Assembly: GCA_948469295.1 (NCBI GenBank)
Contig: CAOKLK010000028.1
Coordinates: 1-7,140 of the forward strand
Direction: 5' to 3'
Length of the DNA: 7,140 nucleotides
Origin: an uncultured Mycoplasmatota bacterium
GTDB taxonomy: Bacteria; Bacillota_I; Bacilli_A; RF39; UBA660
A program made the translations under genes and the position numbers. Under the pieces are notes generated by a model. The model saw only the letters and a list, made by a program, of their open reading frames with translations, did not search any database and was not told the DNA's origin. Below, piece after piece: positions 1 to 5,712 of this stretch. Positions within the stretch are counted from its first letter, which is position 1; the number at the start of each line of letters is the position of its first letter.

Positions 1-1343
1 TCGTATTCTTCGATTTCTTTATGAAATTCACTTGGATAGATATACCAAATTTTATCAAATACATCACTATAAGCATTGTAATCTTTTCTTGGTTTTTCTC
101 CCCCTCTTTCGATGTTTAAAACTGCAATACTTTCTTTTTTATAGTTGGTTAATAATTTATAAAAATGTTCATCATATTGTTTCGCCCATTTTACTAATTC
201 ACTATAAAAATCTTCTGCTGTTATGGTTGCTAAAAAGTTTTTACTAATGTTAATGATTTTTTCTACATCTAAAAGAGCACCACTGATATTCATTTTTTTG
301 AAAGTAATTTTAAAGTCATCAATGTCTTTGGTAAGATTTTTTTCACGCCATTCTTCAAAATTAGAATTTGATAAGGTCATTAGATATTCTTTAATAGCTT
401 CTTTTGGGATTCCCATTTTTTGATATTCTACGATATTAGCTTCAACATCTTTTCTTTTACTTAATTTTCTTCTTTTTCCATTTTCTTCTTTTAAAATGGT
501 GGCAGTATGAGCATAGGATGGTTTATCAAATCCTAGGATGTCAAACATTTGAATATGAATTGGTAGACTACTTAACCATTCGTCTCCTCGAATTACATGG
601 GTTGTATGCATTAGATGATCATCTATTACATGGGCAAAGTGATAAGTTGGAAGTCCATCTCCTTTTAATATTACTTGATCGATATCATTTTCAGGCATTT
701 CAATTCGACCTTTTATTTCATCCCGAACGATGATTTTGTTATCAAAGTTTCCTGGAGATTTAATTCGAATTACATATTTTTCGCCTTTTTCGATTTTTTC
801 TATTACATCTTCCACGGAAAGATTTCGATCGGTTGCAAATCTTCCGTAATATCCAATTCGACATTTGGATAATTCTTGTTCATGACGTAAATTTTCTAAT
901 TCTTCTTCGGTCATAAAAGACGGATATGCTAGATCTTTTATAATTAGATCTTTTACATACGCTAGATAAATGTCTTTTCTTTCACTTTGAATGTATGGTC
1001 CATAGGCACCTTTTTCTTCGGTTTCATTGATCATTCCTTCATCAAAAGGAATTTCATAAAATTTTAAGGCATTAATAATTTCAGTAATTCCATTTTCTAT
1101 TTTTCTTTTTTGATCGGTATCTTCAATTCGAATATAGAATATACCTTCTGAATTTTTGGCTAAATTATGAGCAATCGTAGCTTGAAATAATGTTCCAAAA
1201 TGAACAAATCCAGTTGGACTTGGAGCAATTCTTACTACCATTGCATTTTCTTTTAATTTTCTTTTGGGATATTTTGATTCATAGTAATCTTTTTCATGAA
1301 TTACATTTGGAATTAAACGATTTGCATATTCTTCTCTTGTCAT
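1..1343 (-). CDS. gltX: Glutamate--tRNA ligase, 5' part (C-terminus off the left edge)
   Basis: Class I aminoacyl-tRNA synthetase that charges tRNA-Glu with glutamate in the cytoplasm. I translated 447 codons in an unbroken minus-strand frame from the ATG at 1343 to the window edge. The protein has an extension of about 36 residues before the signature RIAPSPTGFVHFG (38-50). The HIGH element reads HFGT (48-51). The conserved IRIEDTD (71-77) follows, then HVIRGDEW (249-256) and the KMSKS element as KLSKR (293-297). The anticodon-binding C-terminal domain has begun but is cut off. The N-terminal extension is like that of the longer GltX proteins of clostridia (about 550 residues), so roughly 100 residues are probably missing. 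The start is supported by GAAGGA five bases upstream (1349-1354). A T-box leader precedes the gene and its specifier codon matches the amino acid. Identification is near certain; whether the enzyme is discriminating or also charges tRNA-Gln cannot be read here. Confidence 0.96.
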   Translation of the reverse strand, partial: MTREEYANRLIPNVIHEKDYYESKYPKRKLKENAMVVRIAPSPTGFVHFGTLFQATIAHNLAKNSEGIFYIRIEDTDQKRKIENGITEIINALKFYEIPFDEGMINETEEKGAYGPYIQSERKDIYLAYVKDLIIKDLAYPSFMTEEELENLRHEQELSKCRIGYYGRFATDRNLSVEDVIEKIEKGEKYVIRIKSPGNFDNKIIVRDEIKGRIEMPENDIDQVILKGDGLPTYHFAHVIDDHLMHTTHVIRGDEWLSSLPIHIQMFDILGFDKPSYAHTATILKEENGKRRKLSKRKDVEANIVEYQKMGIPKEAIKEYLMTLSNSNFEEWREKNLTKDIDDFKITFKKMNISGALLDVEKIINISKNFLATITAEDFYSELVKWAKQYDEHFYKLLTNYKKESIAVLNIERGGEKPRKDYNAYSDVFDKIWYIYPSEFHKEIEEY

Positions 1344-1364
1344 ATTTTTCCTTCTTTCTAACAT

Positions 1365-1411
1365 AAAAAAAGGTCATACCTGAAGGACGAGTTTTCCCGT
1401 GGTACCACCTT
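1365..1411 (-). terminator. T-box attenuator terminator before gltX
   Basis: Regulated intrinsic terminator. The T-box sequence AAGGTGGTACC (1411-1401) pairs with GGTATGACCTT with one mismatch. An inner stem ACGGG/CTCGT closes an AAAA loop, with CCTTCA bulged on the 3' side. Seven T residues (1371-1365) follow. The 5' arm is the sequence that would form the antiterminator with uncharged tRNA, so the two folds are mutually exclusive. Confidence 0.9.
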
Positions 1412-1567
1412 ACTTTATTCTCTTTTTGATAACGGATCATCTCCGGAATATCTTATATACAATATTCAGCTCCAAAGCTTCTTTCAAAATATTTTTTTGA
1501 ATCATTTTCACCAACCATGATTTCTCTTTTTTCTAAAATATTTTTACTTTTCTTTTTCATTGCTTCT
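1365..1567 (-). promoter_or_regulatory. T-box riboswitch leader of gltX, GAA (Glu) specifier
   Basis: Nascent mRNA that senses uncharged tRNA-Glu and switches between termination and read-through into gltX. Reading down the minus strand: the base of stem I pairs GAAGC (1566-1562) with GCTTT (1478-1474); the AGTA loop-E element is at 1548-1545; the distal hairpin has AATCAT/ATGATT arms (1522-1517 and 1505-1500) around a GGTTGGTGAAA loop. The specifier GAA is at 1485-1483, followed by A, just before the conserved CTTTGGAGC. Stem II is GAATAT/ATATTC (1467-1446) and stem III is CGGA/TCCG (1445-1433). The T-box core AAGGTGGTACCACG lies at 1411-1398 and the terminator follows. Every element expected of a classical transcriptional T-box is present. 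A neighbouring GAA in the same loop (1481-1479) would specify the same amino acid. Confidence 0.95.
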
Positions 1568-1573
1568 AGTTAT

Positions 1574-1602
1574 AGTTTAGGTTAATTTTCTTTGTTTGTC
1601 AA
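1574..1602 (-). promoter_or_regulatory. Promoter of gltX T-box transcript
   Basis: A perfect -35 hexamer TTGACA (1602-1597) and a -10 TAAACT (1579-1574, 4 of 6 consensus) are separated by 17 bases. Transcription would start near 1567, one or two bases before the base of T-box stem I, which agrees with the leader structure. Confidence 0.8.
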
Positions 1603-1634
1603 ATGTTCTTCCTTTTATAATAAGGATTATCACG

Positions 1635-1662
1635 AAAAAAACTTCCAAAATAGAAGTTTTTT
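1635..1662 (-). terminator. Intrinsic terminator after the cyclophilin gene
   Basis: A perfect 10-bp inverted repeat, AAAAAACTTC/GAAGTTTTTT, around a 7-base loop lies 8 bases beyond the cyclophilin stop codon. On the minus strand it ends in an uninterrupted T run. It closes the alkD-cyclophilin unit and insulates gltX, whose own promoter lies just downstream. The core is symmetrical, so it could also stop plus-strand transcripts, but no plus-strand gene leads into it. Confidence 0.85.
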
Positions 1663-1669
1663 AATTTTT

Positions 1670-2281
1670 TTATTCTTTTTCAATGGTAACAAATCGAACG
1701 GTTTTCATTTTTTGGGTAGATACTGGTTTTTCTCCATTTACTTTTGTAGTGGCAATTTTGTCTAGTGTATCGAACCCAGCAATTAAACGTCCAAAGGCTG
1801 CATATTCTCCATCTAAACTTTTGGCATCTTTATGACAGATGAAAAATTGACTAGAAGCAGAATCCATTGAAATATTATTTCTTGCCATAGAAATTACTCC
1901 TCTTTCATGAGATAGATTATTTTCGACACCATTTTCTTTAAATTCTCCCTTGATGGTTTCTTTGCTTCCACCCATTCCTGTTCCATTTGGATCTCCACCT
2001 TGAATCATAAAACCTTCAATAACACGATGAAAAATTAAATCATCATAAAATTTTTCACTGATTAGTTTTTGAAAATTTTCAACGGTTATGGGAGCAATGT
2101 CTGGATATAATTCCAATAACATTACATCTCCATTGGTCATTTCAATTTTCACATAATTTGTTTTTTCTTCGGTTTGTTGATATTTGATTCCATCTAATGT
2201 TCCATTTTCCATATTTTTTCCACATCCTCCTAATAATAATATTATTAATAAACTACTTATTACGATTAATTTTTTTTTCAT
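1670..2281 (-). CDS. Peptidyl-prolyl cis-trans isomerase, cyclophilin-type lipoprotein
   Basis: Predicted surface-anchored foldase that isomerises X-Pro bonds in exported proteins. The 203-residue protein starts with a lysine-rich n-region, a hydrophobic stretch and a lipobox ending LGGC, so Cys20 should be lipidated and the rest lies outside the membrane. A short linker leads to a single cyclophilin domain (about 43-202). Active-site landmarks are FHR (Arg86), Phe91 and Gln94 in GFMIQGGDP, and Gln145/Phe147 in SQFFI. The position of human CypA Trp121 is Ser155 (SLDG) and that of His126 is Tyr160; loss of the Trp, common in bacterial cyclophilins, usually lowers cyclosporin affinity but not catalysis. 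Its ATG overlaps the TGA of the upstream glycosylase gene (ATGA), with AAAGGA six bases before the start, so translation is probably coupled. Family is clear; the client proteins are unknown. Confidence 0.95.
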   Translation of the reverse strand: MKKKLIVISSLLIILLLGGCGKNMENGTLDGIKYQQTEEKTNYVKIEMTNGDVMLLELYPDIAPITVENFQKLISEKFYDDLIFHRVIEGFMIQGGDPNGTGMGGSKETIKGEFKENGVENNLSHERGVISMARNNISMDSASSQFFICHKDAKSLDGEYAAFGRLIAGFDTLDKIATTKVNGEKPVSTQKMKTVRFVTIEKE

Positions 2282-3006
2282 ATTTTGTCCTTTCTTCTTT
2301 TATATTTTAATAATTCCTCTTTTTTTTCTTTGGAAACACGAAAAGAATCTCTTATTTTGCTAATGGTTTTATTGATAGTAAAATCATTTACTTGGGTTCT
2401 TTTTAAGTATTCTTCGGTTTCTTCTGGAAATTTTGTATACATTTCTGCTAATAACCAAGCCATTCCCATATTTACGTAATAATGATCACTTTTTATATTA
2501 TCTAAAGAGTTAAAAATAATCTCTAAATACTCTTTTGTTATATAAAAACTTAATAATGTAATTAATCCTACACGGATTGTAAAAGGTTCCTTACTTTTTA
2601 ATAAGTTTTGAAAGTAATCAAAGTATTTTTCTTTGTTATACTTCACAATTTCGATACTATTACAAAAGCAGTCACAGATTGCCCAATTATCAATTTTGGG
2701 TAAAAATTTTGGGAATTCTTGTTGCCATTTTTGTTCGTCTTTGATGCTTGCAATGACAAATCCTTCTATTAAAACTGCTTCATAATAATGATCACTATTA
2801 TATTTTAAAAAAGATTCGATATCTGTTTTTGCTATTTTTTTGGCAATTTTTCGACAAGTTGGAACATTAATTCCTAATATTTTATATTTGGTACTTGTTA
2901 GTTTTTGATGAAAGGTGCGATATTTATCATCGGCAAGTCCTTCTAATTCTTTTTGAAAGATTTGATAATCTTTGATAGTCCAAATTTTTTTATTTTCTGT
3001 TTGCAT
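2278..3006 (-). CDS. DNA alkylation repair protein, AlkD-type DNA glycosylase
   Basis: HEAT-like-repeat DNA glycosylase of the AlkD/AlkC superfamily, which removes N3- and N7-alkylated purines and starts base excision repair in the cytoplasm. At 242 residues it has the usual length and is predicted mostly helical. The residues important in Bacillus cereus AlkD (Trp109, Asp113, Arg148, Trp187) have counterparts at Trp108 and Asp112 in NWAICD, Arg145 in FTIRVG and Trp184 in GMAWLL, so it should be active. The C-terminal KIRDSFRVSKEKK region also fits the family. The next in-frame Met is residue 180, so the ATG at 3006 is the only sensible start, yet there is no real Shine-Dalgarno before it. 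A strong promoter predicts that the transcript begins at the ATG itself. It is the first gene of a two-gene unit with the cyclophilin lipoprotein. No LexA box is visible. Its symbol cannot be assigned with confidence within the family. Confidence 0.93.
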   Translation of the reverse strand: MQTENKKIWTIKDYQIFQKELEGLADDKYRTFHQKLTSTKYKILGINVPTCRKIAKKIAKTDIESFLKYNSDHYYEAVLIEGFVIASIKDEQKWQQEFPKFLPKIDNWAICDCFCNSIEIVKYNKEKYFDYFQNLLKSKEPFTIRVGLITLLSFYITKEYLEIIFNSLDNIKSDHYYVNMGMAWLLAEMYTKFPEETEEYLKRTQVNDFTINKTISKIRDSFRVSKEKKEELLKYKRRKDKI

Positions 3007-3012
3007 ATTTTT

Positions 3013-3041
3013 AGTATAACACTTCTTTCTTTTTATTTCAA
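3013..3041 (-). promoter_or_regulatory. Extended -10 promoter of alkD-type gene, leaderless start predicted
   Basis: The -35 is TTGAAA (3041-3036, 5 of 6), the spacer is 17 bases, and the -10 is TATACT (3018-3013, 5 of 6) preceded by TGT (an extended -10). Start usually falls about seven bases after the -10, which here is the A of the ATG at 3006. The whole promoter fits in the 37-base gap after the broken transporter gene, its -35 only two bases past that gene's stop. Confidence 0.8.
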
Positions 3042-3043
3042 AA

Positions 3044-3900
3044 TTAACTGAATAATGTCATCATAATAATACATAAAATTCCAACGATTAAGGAAATTGT
3101 TTTTTTAGTATTCATTTTATCCGTTTTTCGAATCACCGAAATTATTACGACAAAGAAAATTTGTAAATTCATGATTAGGGTGACAATAATTGGAGTTTCT
3201 CCAATAAAGGCATACATATATAAAAAATCAATTATCGTATAAATTATTCCTAGTAATAAAATGTATTTAAAAAATTCTTTGGTTTCTTTTTTGTTTTTCT
3301 TTGGAATTTCTTTTTTTTCTTTTTGATAGAGATAAAAGAAAAATGGAGTTGCAATTAAATAAAAGGTCAGGTTTATTCCAAATTCATTGGCACCTTTGCT
3401 ACTTGCAAGTTTTATAAAATATGGTTCTGATGCATAAAAAATTGTTGAAGTAATTAAAATGAAGATATTTTTTAAATTAATTTTTTTATTTGAAATTTTA
3501 TTTTTTAATTTGTTTGTTTCTATGGAAAAGATGTAGACGGATCCAAAGTAGATGAAAAATAAGATTAGAAAAATAAATTTAGGTGTGATGTATCCTAAAA
3601 ATATATCGCATATTAGTATTATAAATACATTTCAAGTCCAATTGGTAAAGTGGTTAGAGCTTTTACATAACAGTAATCCCCTCCAATCATTGCGATGGAG
3701 TAGATGATTAATATTCCAAATGATAATGGAGTTATTTCAATAGGATTAAAGATTGAGAAGATTAATGTCATTATTCCAATCACGAGAGTAGACCAAAACA
3801 AGTATTCAGATTCATCGAACTTTGTTAATACTTGTTCTTCTACTGTATTTCCAATGGAATTGATAATGGAACAAGCAATGGCACTCTTTTTTCCTTGCAT
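3044..3900 (-). pseudogene. DMT/EamA-type 10-TM transporter, disrupted by a frameshift
   Basis: Membrane transporter of the drug/metabolite transporter superfamily (EamA-like); the substrate cannot be predicted. The first reading frame runs from ATG 3900 through ALTTLPIGLEMYL to a TAA at 3621-3619. The remaining 195 codons, from about 3630 to the TAA at 3046-3044, lie in the -1 frame and begin VFIILICDIFLGYITPK. Joined, they give about 285 residues and roughly ten hydrophobic helices in two five-helix halves, the normal size and plan for the family. The total length is 3n+2, so one missing base explains it, located between the out-of-frame TGA at 3634-3632 and the TAA at 3619. One extra A in the AAA at 3632-3630 (GLENVFII) or one T in the TTT at 3625-3623 (GLEMYFII) restores it. 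There is no X-XXY-YYZ slippery heptamer. The start has an ideal AAGGAGG at 3915-3909. A recent mutation or a sequencing/assembly indel are both possible; the rest is intact. Confidence 0.85.
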
Positions 3901-3908
3901 TTGTTACG

Positions 3909-3951
3909 CCTCCTTGTTTTTATTATAACATGATAATTTTTTCACAAGCAA
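3909..3951 (-). promoter_or_regulatory. Promoter and ribosome binding site of the DMT transporter
   Basis: A consensus -10 TATAAT (3927-3922) with an upstream TGT (extended -10) has a weak -35 TTGCTT (3951-3946) at an 18-base spacing. Start near 3915 would leave a very short leader carrying the full-consensus Shine-Dalgarno AAGGAGG at 3915-3909, eight bases before the ATG. The signals look intact although the gene downstream is frameshifted. Confidence 0.65.
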
Positions 3952-3985
3952 AAAATAGTTTCTATTTTAAATTAAGTCTCTTATA

Positions 3986-4015
3986 ATAACAAAGTTTTTC
4001 TAATCCATTTGTTAT
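3986..4015. repeat. 8-bp inverted repeat in the divergent intergenic region
   Basis: ATAACAAA (3986-3993) and TTTGTTAT (4008-4015) form a perfect inverted repeat with 14 bases between. It lies between the divergent promoters of the transporter and the SOS operon. It has no T run on either side, so it is not a good terminator. It could be an operator or chance in such AT-rich DNA; I see nothing else between about 3952 and 4062. Confidence 0.35.
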
Positions 4016-4062
4016 GACTTTATCAATCAATTTATAGTTGTTATTTTTACATTTTTTGGCAA

Positions 4063-4090
4063 TTGATTTTTAGAAGAATTCTGCTATAAT
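4063..4090 (+). promoter_or_regulatory. Promoter of the SOS polymerase operon
   Basis: A consensus -10 TATAAT (4085-4090) with a -35-like TTGATT (4063-4068, 4 of 6) at 16-base spacing. Start is expected near 4097, at the first base of the LexA box, so a bound repressor would cover the initiation site. Confidence 0.75.
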
Positions 4091-4096
4091 TTTTAT

Positions 4097-4110
4097 AGAA
4101 CATTTGTTCT
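4097..4110 (+). promoter_or_regulatory. LexA (DinR-type) SOS box
   Basis: AGAACATTTGTTCT contains the GAAC-N4-GTTC core of Gram-positive LexA operators with both half-sites perfect, and the outer A/T bases extend the dyad. It sits six bases after the -10 of the polymerase promoter. This is the only such core I found in the window. It implies repression until DNA damage triggers LexA cleavage. Confidence 0.9.
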
Positions 4111-4129
4111 TTTGAGAGAGGGATGTCTA

Positions 4130-5380
4130 ATGGAGATGCGTCATATTTTATGTATTGATTTAAAAAGTTTTTTTGCTTCTGTAGAATGTATCGATCGAGG
4201 ATTGGATCCTTTTTCTGTTCCTTTGGTCGTTGCCAATAAAAACCAAGGTCAAGGAGCTATTACACTTGCGGTGACTCCTTTTTTAAAAGCAAAAGGAATT
4301 AAAGGAAGAACACGGTTGTATGAAATTCCCAAGCATATTACTTACCAAATTGTAAATCCAAGAATGAGTTTGTATCTTAAGAAAAGTCAAGAAGTTGTTA
4401 GTATTTATTTGGATTTTGTTTCTTCTACTGATCTTCATGTTTATTCCATTGATGAGTGTTTTTTGGATGTTACTAATTATTTAAATTTATATAATAAGAC
4501 TCCTTTAGAACTTGCAAGTGTTATTTTAAAAACGATTGAAGAAAAAACTGGACTTACTGCAAATTGTGGGATTGGTCCGAATTTATTACTTGCAAAAGTT
4601 GCTATGGATGTCGATGCGAAACGATATAAAAATGGAATTGCATCTTGGACAATGGAAGATGTTCCGACAAAATTATGGCCGATTACTCCTCTTTCTAAAA
4701 TGTGGGGAATTGGTCCTAGAATGGAACGGAATTTAAACCGCTTAGGGATTTATTCTATTCGAGATTTGGCTCATTATGATTTGCATCGTTTAAAAAGTAA
4801 ATATGGAGTAATGGGAGAAGAGTTATGGAGACATGCGAATGGAATTGATGAATCTAAAATTCAAGATTTTCGTATTCCTCCCAAGGAAAAGTCTTTTAGT
4901 CACAGTCAAGTATTGTTTCGAGATTATTCGGAATATGATGGCAAATTGATTTTAAGAGAAATGATTGATGTTATTACTGCAAAGATGCGAAGTCATAATA
5001 TGGAAGGATGTGTTATTGGTCTTGGAATTCATTATTCTAAATCTATTGATGGAGGATTTTATCATAGTATGAAACTTGATTCTCCAACGGATCATGAAGA
5101 TATTATTATGAGAGCTTGTGAAATTTTATTTGATCGGTATTATGAAGAGTTGCCTATTCGAAAAATATCGATTAGTGTCGGAAAACTTACGGAAAAGCAA
5201 GGTGTTCAATTAACTATTTTTGAGGATTATGAAACCAAAAAAAGTGAAGAACAGCTTCATAAAGCTATGGATGAAGTTACTTTGAAATACGGGAAAAATA
5301 GTTTGTTGAAAGCTTCTAGTTTACTTTCTTCTTCGACTATTATGGAACGAAATAAAAAGATTGGAGGTCATAATGCATGA
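4130..5380 (+). CDS. SOS-inducible Y-family DNA polymerase, UvrX/YqjW (UmuC-like)
   Basis: Error-prone translesion polymerase of the UmuC/DinB superfamily that copies past damaged bases when the replicative polymerase stalls. The 416-residue protein starts with CIDLKSFFASVEC (8-20), giving metal-binding Asp10 and a probable steric gate at Phe15. The second acidic motif is YSIDE with Asp108/Glu109. A helix-hairpin-helix region (about 182-215, WGIGPRMERNL) and a little-finger domain follow. QLTIF (360-364) matches the beta-clamp-binding pentapeptide. The DLKSF motif and the YolD-like gene next door favour the UvrX/YqjW branch over housekeeping DinB. I chose ATG 4130 because AGAGAGGG (4115-4122) lies seven bases upstream; an in-frame TTG at 4112 would start almost on the LexA box without a ribosome site. 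The last codon overlaps the next gene (ATGA), so the two are coupled. Regulation by LexA is strongly indicated. Confidence 0.95.
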   Translation: MEMRHILCIDLKSFFASVECIDRGLDPFSVPLVVANKNQGQGAITLAVTPFLKAKGIKGRTRLYEIPKHITYQIVNPRMSLYLKKSQEVVSIYLDFVSSTDLHVYSIDECFLDVTNYLNLYNKTPLELASVILKTIEEKTGLTANCGIGPNLLLAKVAMDVDAKRYKNGIASWTMEDVPTKLWPITPLSKMWGIGPRMERNLNRLGIYSIRDLAHYDLHRLKSKYGVMGEELWRHANGIDESKIQDFRIPPKEKSFSHSQVLFRDYSEYDGKLILREMIDVITAKMRSHNMEGCVIGLGIHYSKSIDGGFYHSMKLDSPTDHEDIIMRACEILFDRYYEELPIRKISISVGKLTEKQGVQLTIFEDYETKKSEEQLHKAMDEVTLKYGKNSLLKASSLLSSSTIMERNKKIGGHNA

Positions 5381-5691
5381 GTGATCGAGGGATGATTAAA
5401 TGGTTGCCTTTTGATTCGCTTACTTCTAGCAAGGAAATGGTTTCTCGTATTTTGGAACGAAAAAATTATAAAACCAAACCTGCTATGAGTGAAGAACAAA
5501 TGTTAGAAATTCAAGAAAAGTTATGGGAAGGATATCATAACCAAATGAATTTAAATATTTGGTATTATTATCGTGGGCAGTATTTATTAAAAGAACATTT
5601 GACTATTTTGTCTATTCAAGTAAATCAAAAACGAATTGTATTAGAAGATCATTCGATTTTATATTTTGATCAAATTTTAAAGATTATTTAA
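5377..5691 (+). CDS. YolD-like family protein, partner of the Y-family polymerase
   Basis: Small cytoplasmic protein (104 residues) with the YolD-family opening DRGMIKWLPF (3-12), followed by a charged helical stretch and a short beta-rich C-terminal half. YolD-like proteins occur beside UvrX/YqjW-type polymerases in Firmicutes and have been proposed as functional counterparts of UmuD, though they lack sequence similarity to it. The start ATG overlaps the polymerase TGA by ATGA, with GGAGG at 5363-5367 nine bases upstream, so stoichiometric, SOS-controlled production with the polymerase is likely. The gene ends immediately before a two-way terminator. The family call rests on the N-terminal motif plus context; the biochemical role is inferred. 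Confidence 0.9.
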   Translation: MSDRGMIKWLPFDSLTSSKEMVSRILERKNYKTKPAMSEEQMLEIQEKLWEGYHNQMNLNIWYYYRGQYLLKEHLTILSIQVNQKRIVLEDHSILYFDQILKII

Positions 5692-5692
5692 A

Positions 5693-5712
5693 AAAATCCT
5701 AGGAAGGATTTT
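5693..5712. terminator. Two-way intrinsic terminator between convergent genes
   Basis: AAAATCCT (5693-5700), an AGGA loop and AGGATTTT (5705-5712) form an 8-bp hairpin. On the plus strand it is followed by CTTTT and ends the SOS operon one base after the YolD-like stop codon (5689-5691). On the minus strand the arm runs into seven or more T residues and ends the membrane-protein gene. The minus-strand stop codon (5701-5699) lies inside the hairpin. Confidence 0.85.

Noticed and set aside
32..872. Several plus-strand open frames of 65-71 codons in the first 900 bases.
   Set aside because: They lie opposite the conserved gltX coding sequence, have no ribosome sites, and read as low-complexity hydrophobic peptides.
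1453..1560. Minus-strand open frame of 35 codons starting with ATG at 1560, before gltX, possibly a leader peptide.
   Set aside because: It lies wholly inside T-box stems I and II, has no ribosome binding site, and its sequence is explained by the conserved RNA elements.
3619..3640. Programmed -1 ribosomal frameshifting to make the full transporter.
   Set aside because: There is no slippery heptamer in the interval where both frames are open, and this transporter family does not use frameshifting. An indel is simpler.
3704..3928. Plus-strand open frame of 74 codons opposite the transporter.
   Set aside because: It is a shadow of the transporter's first part, whose start, ribosome site and membrane helices are well supported.
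3982..3987. A plus-strand TATAAT that could be a second promoter for the SOS operon.
   Set aside because: No acceptable -35 lies 16-18 bases upstream, and a better promoter sits immediately before the LexA box.
4112..4129. TTG start at 4112, giving six extra residues to the polymerase.
   Set aside because: It is two bases past the LexA box with no room for a ribosome site. ATG 4130 has AGAGAGGG at correct spacing and leads directly into the conserved N-terminal motif.
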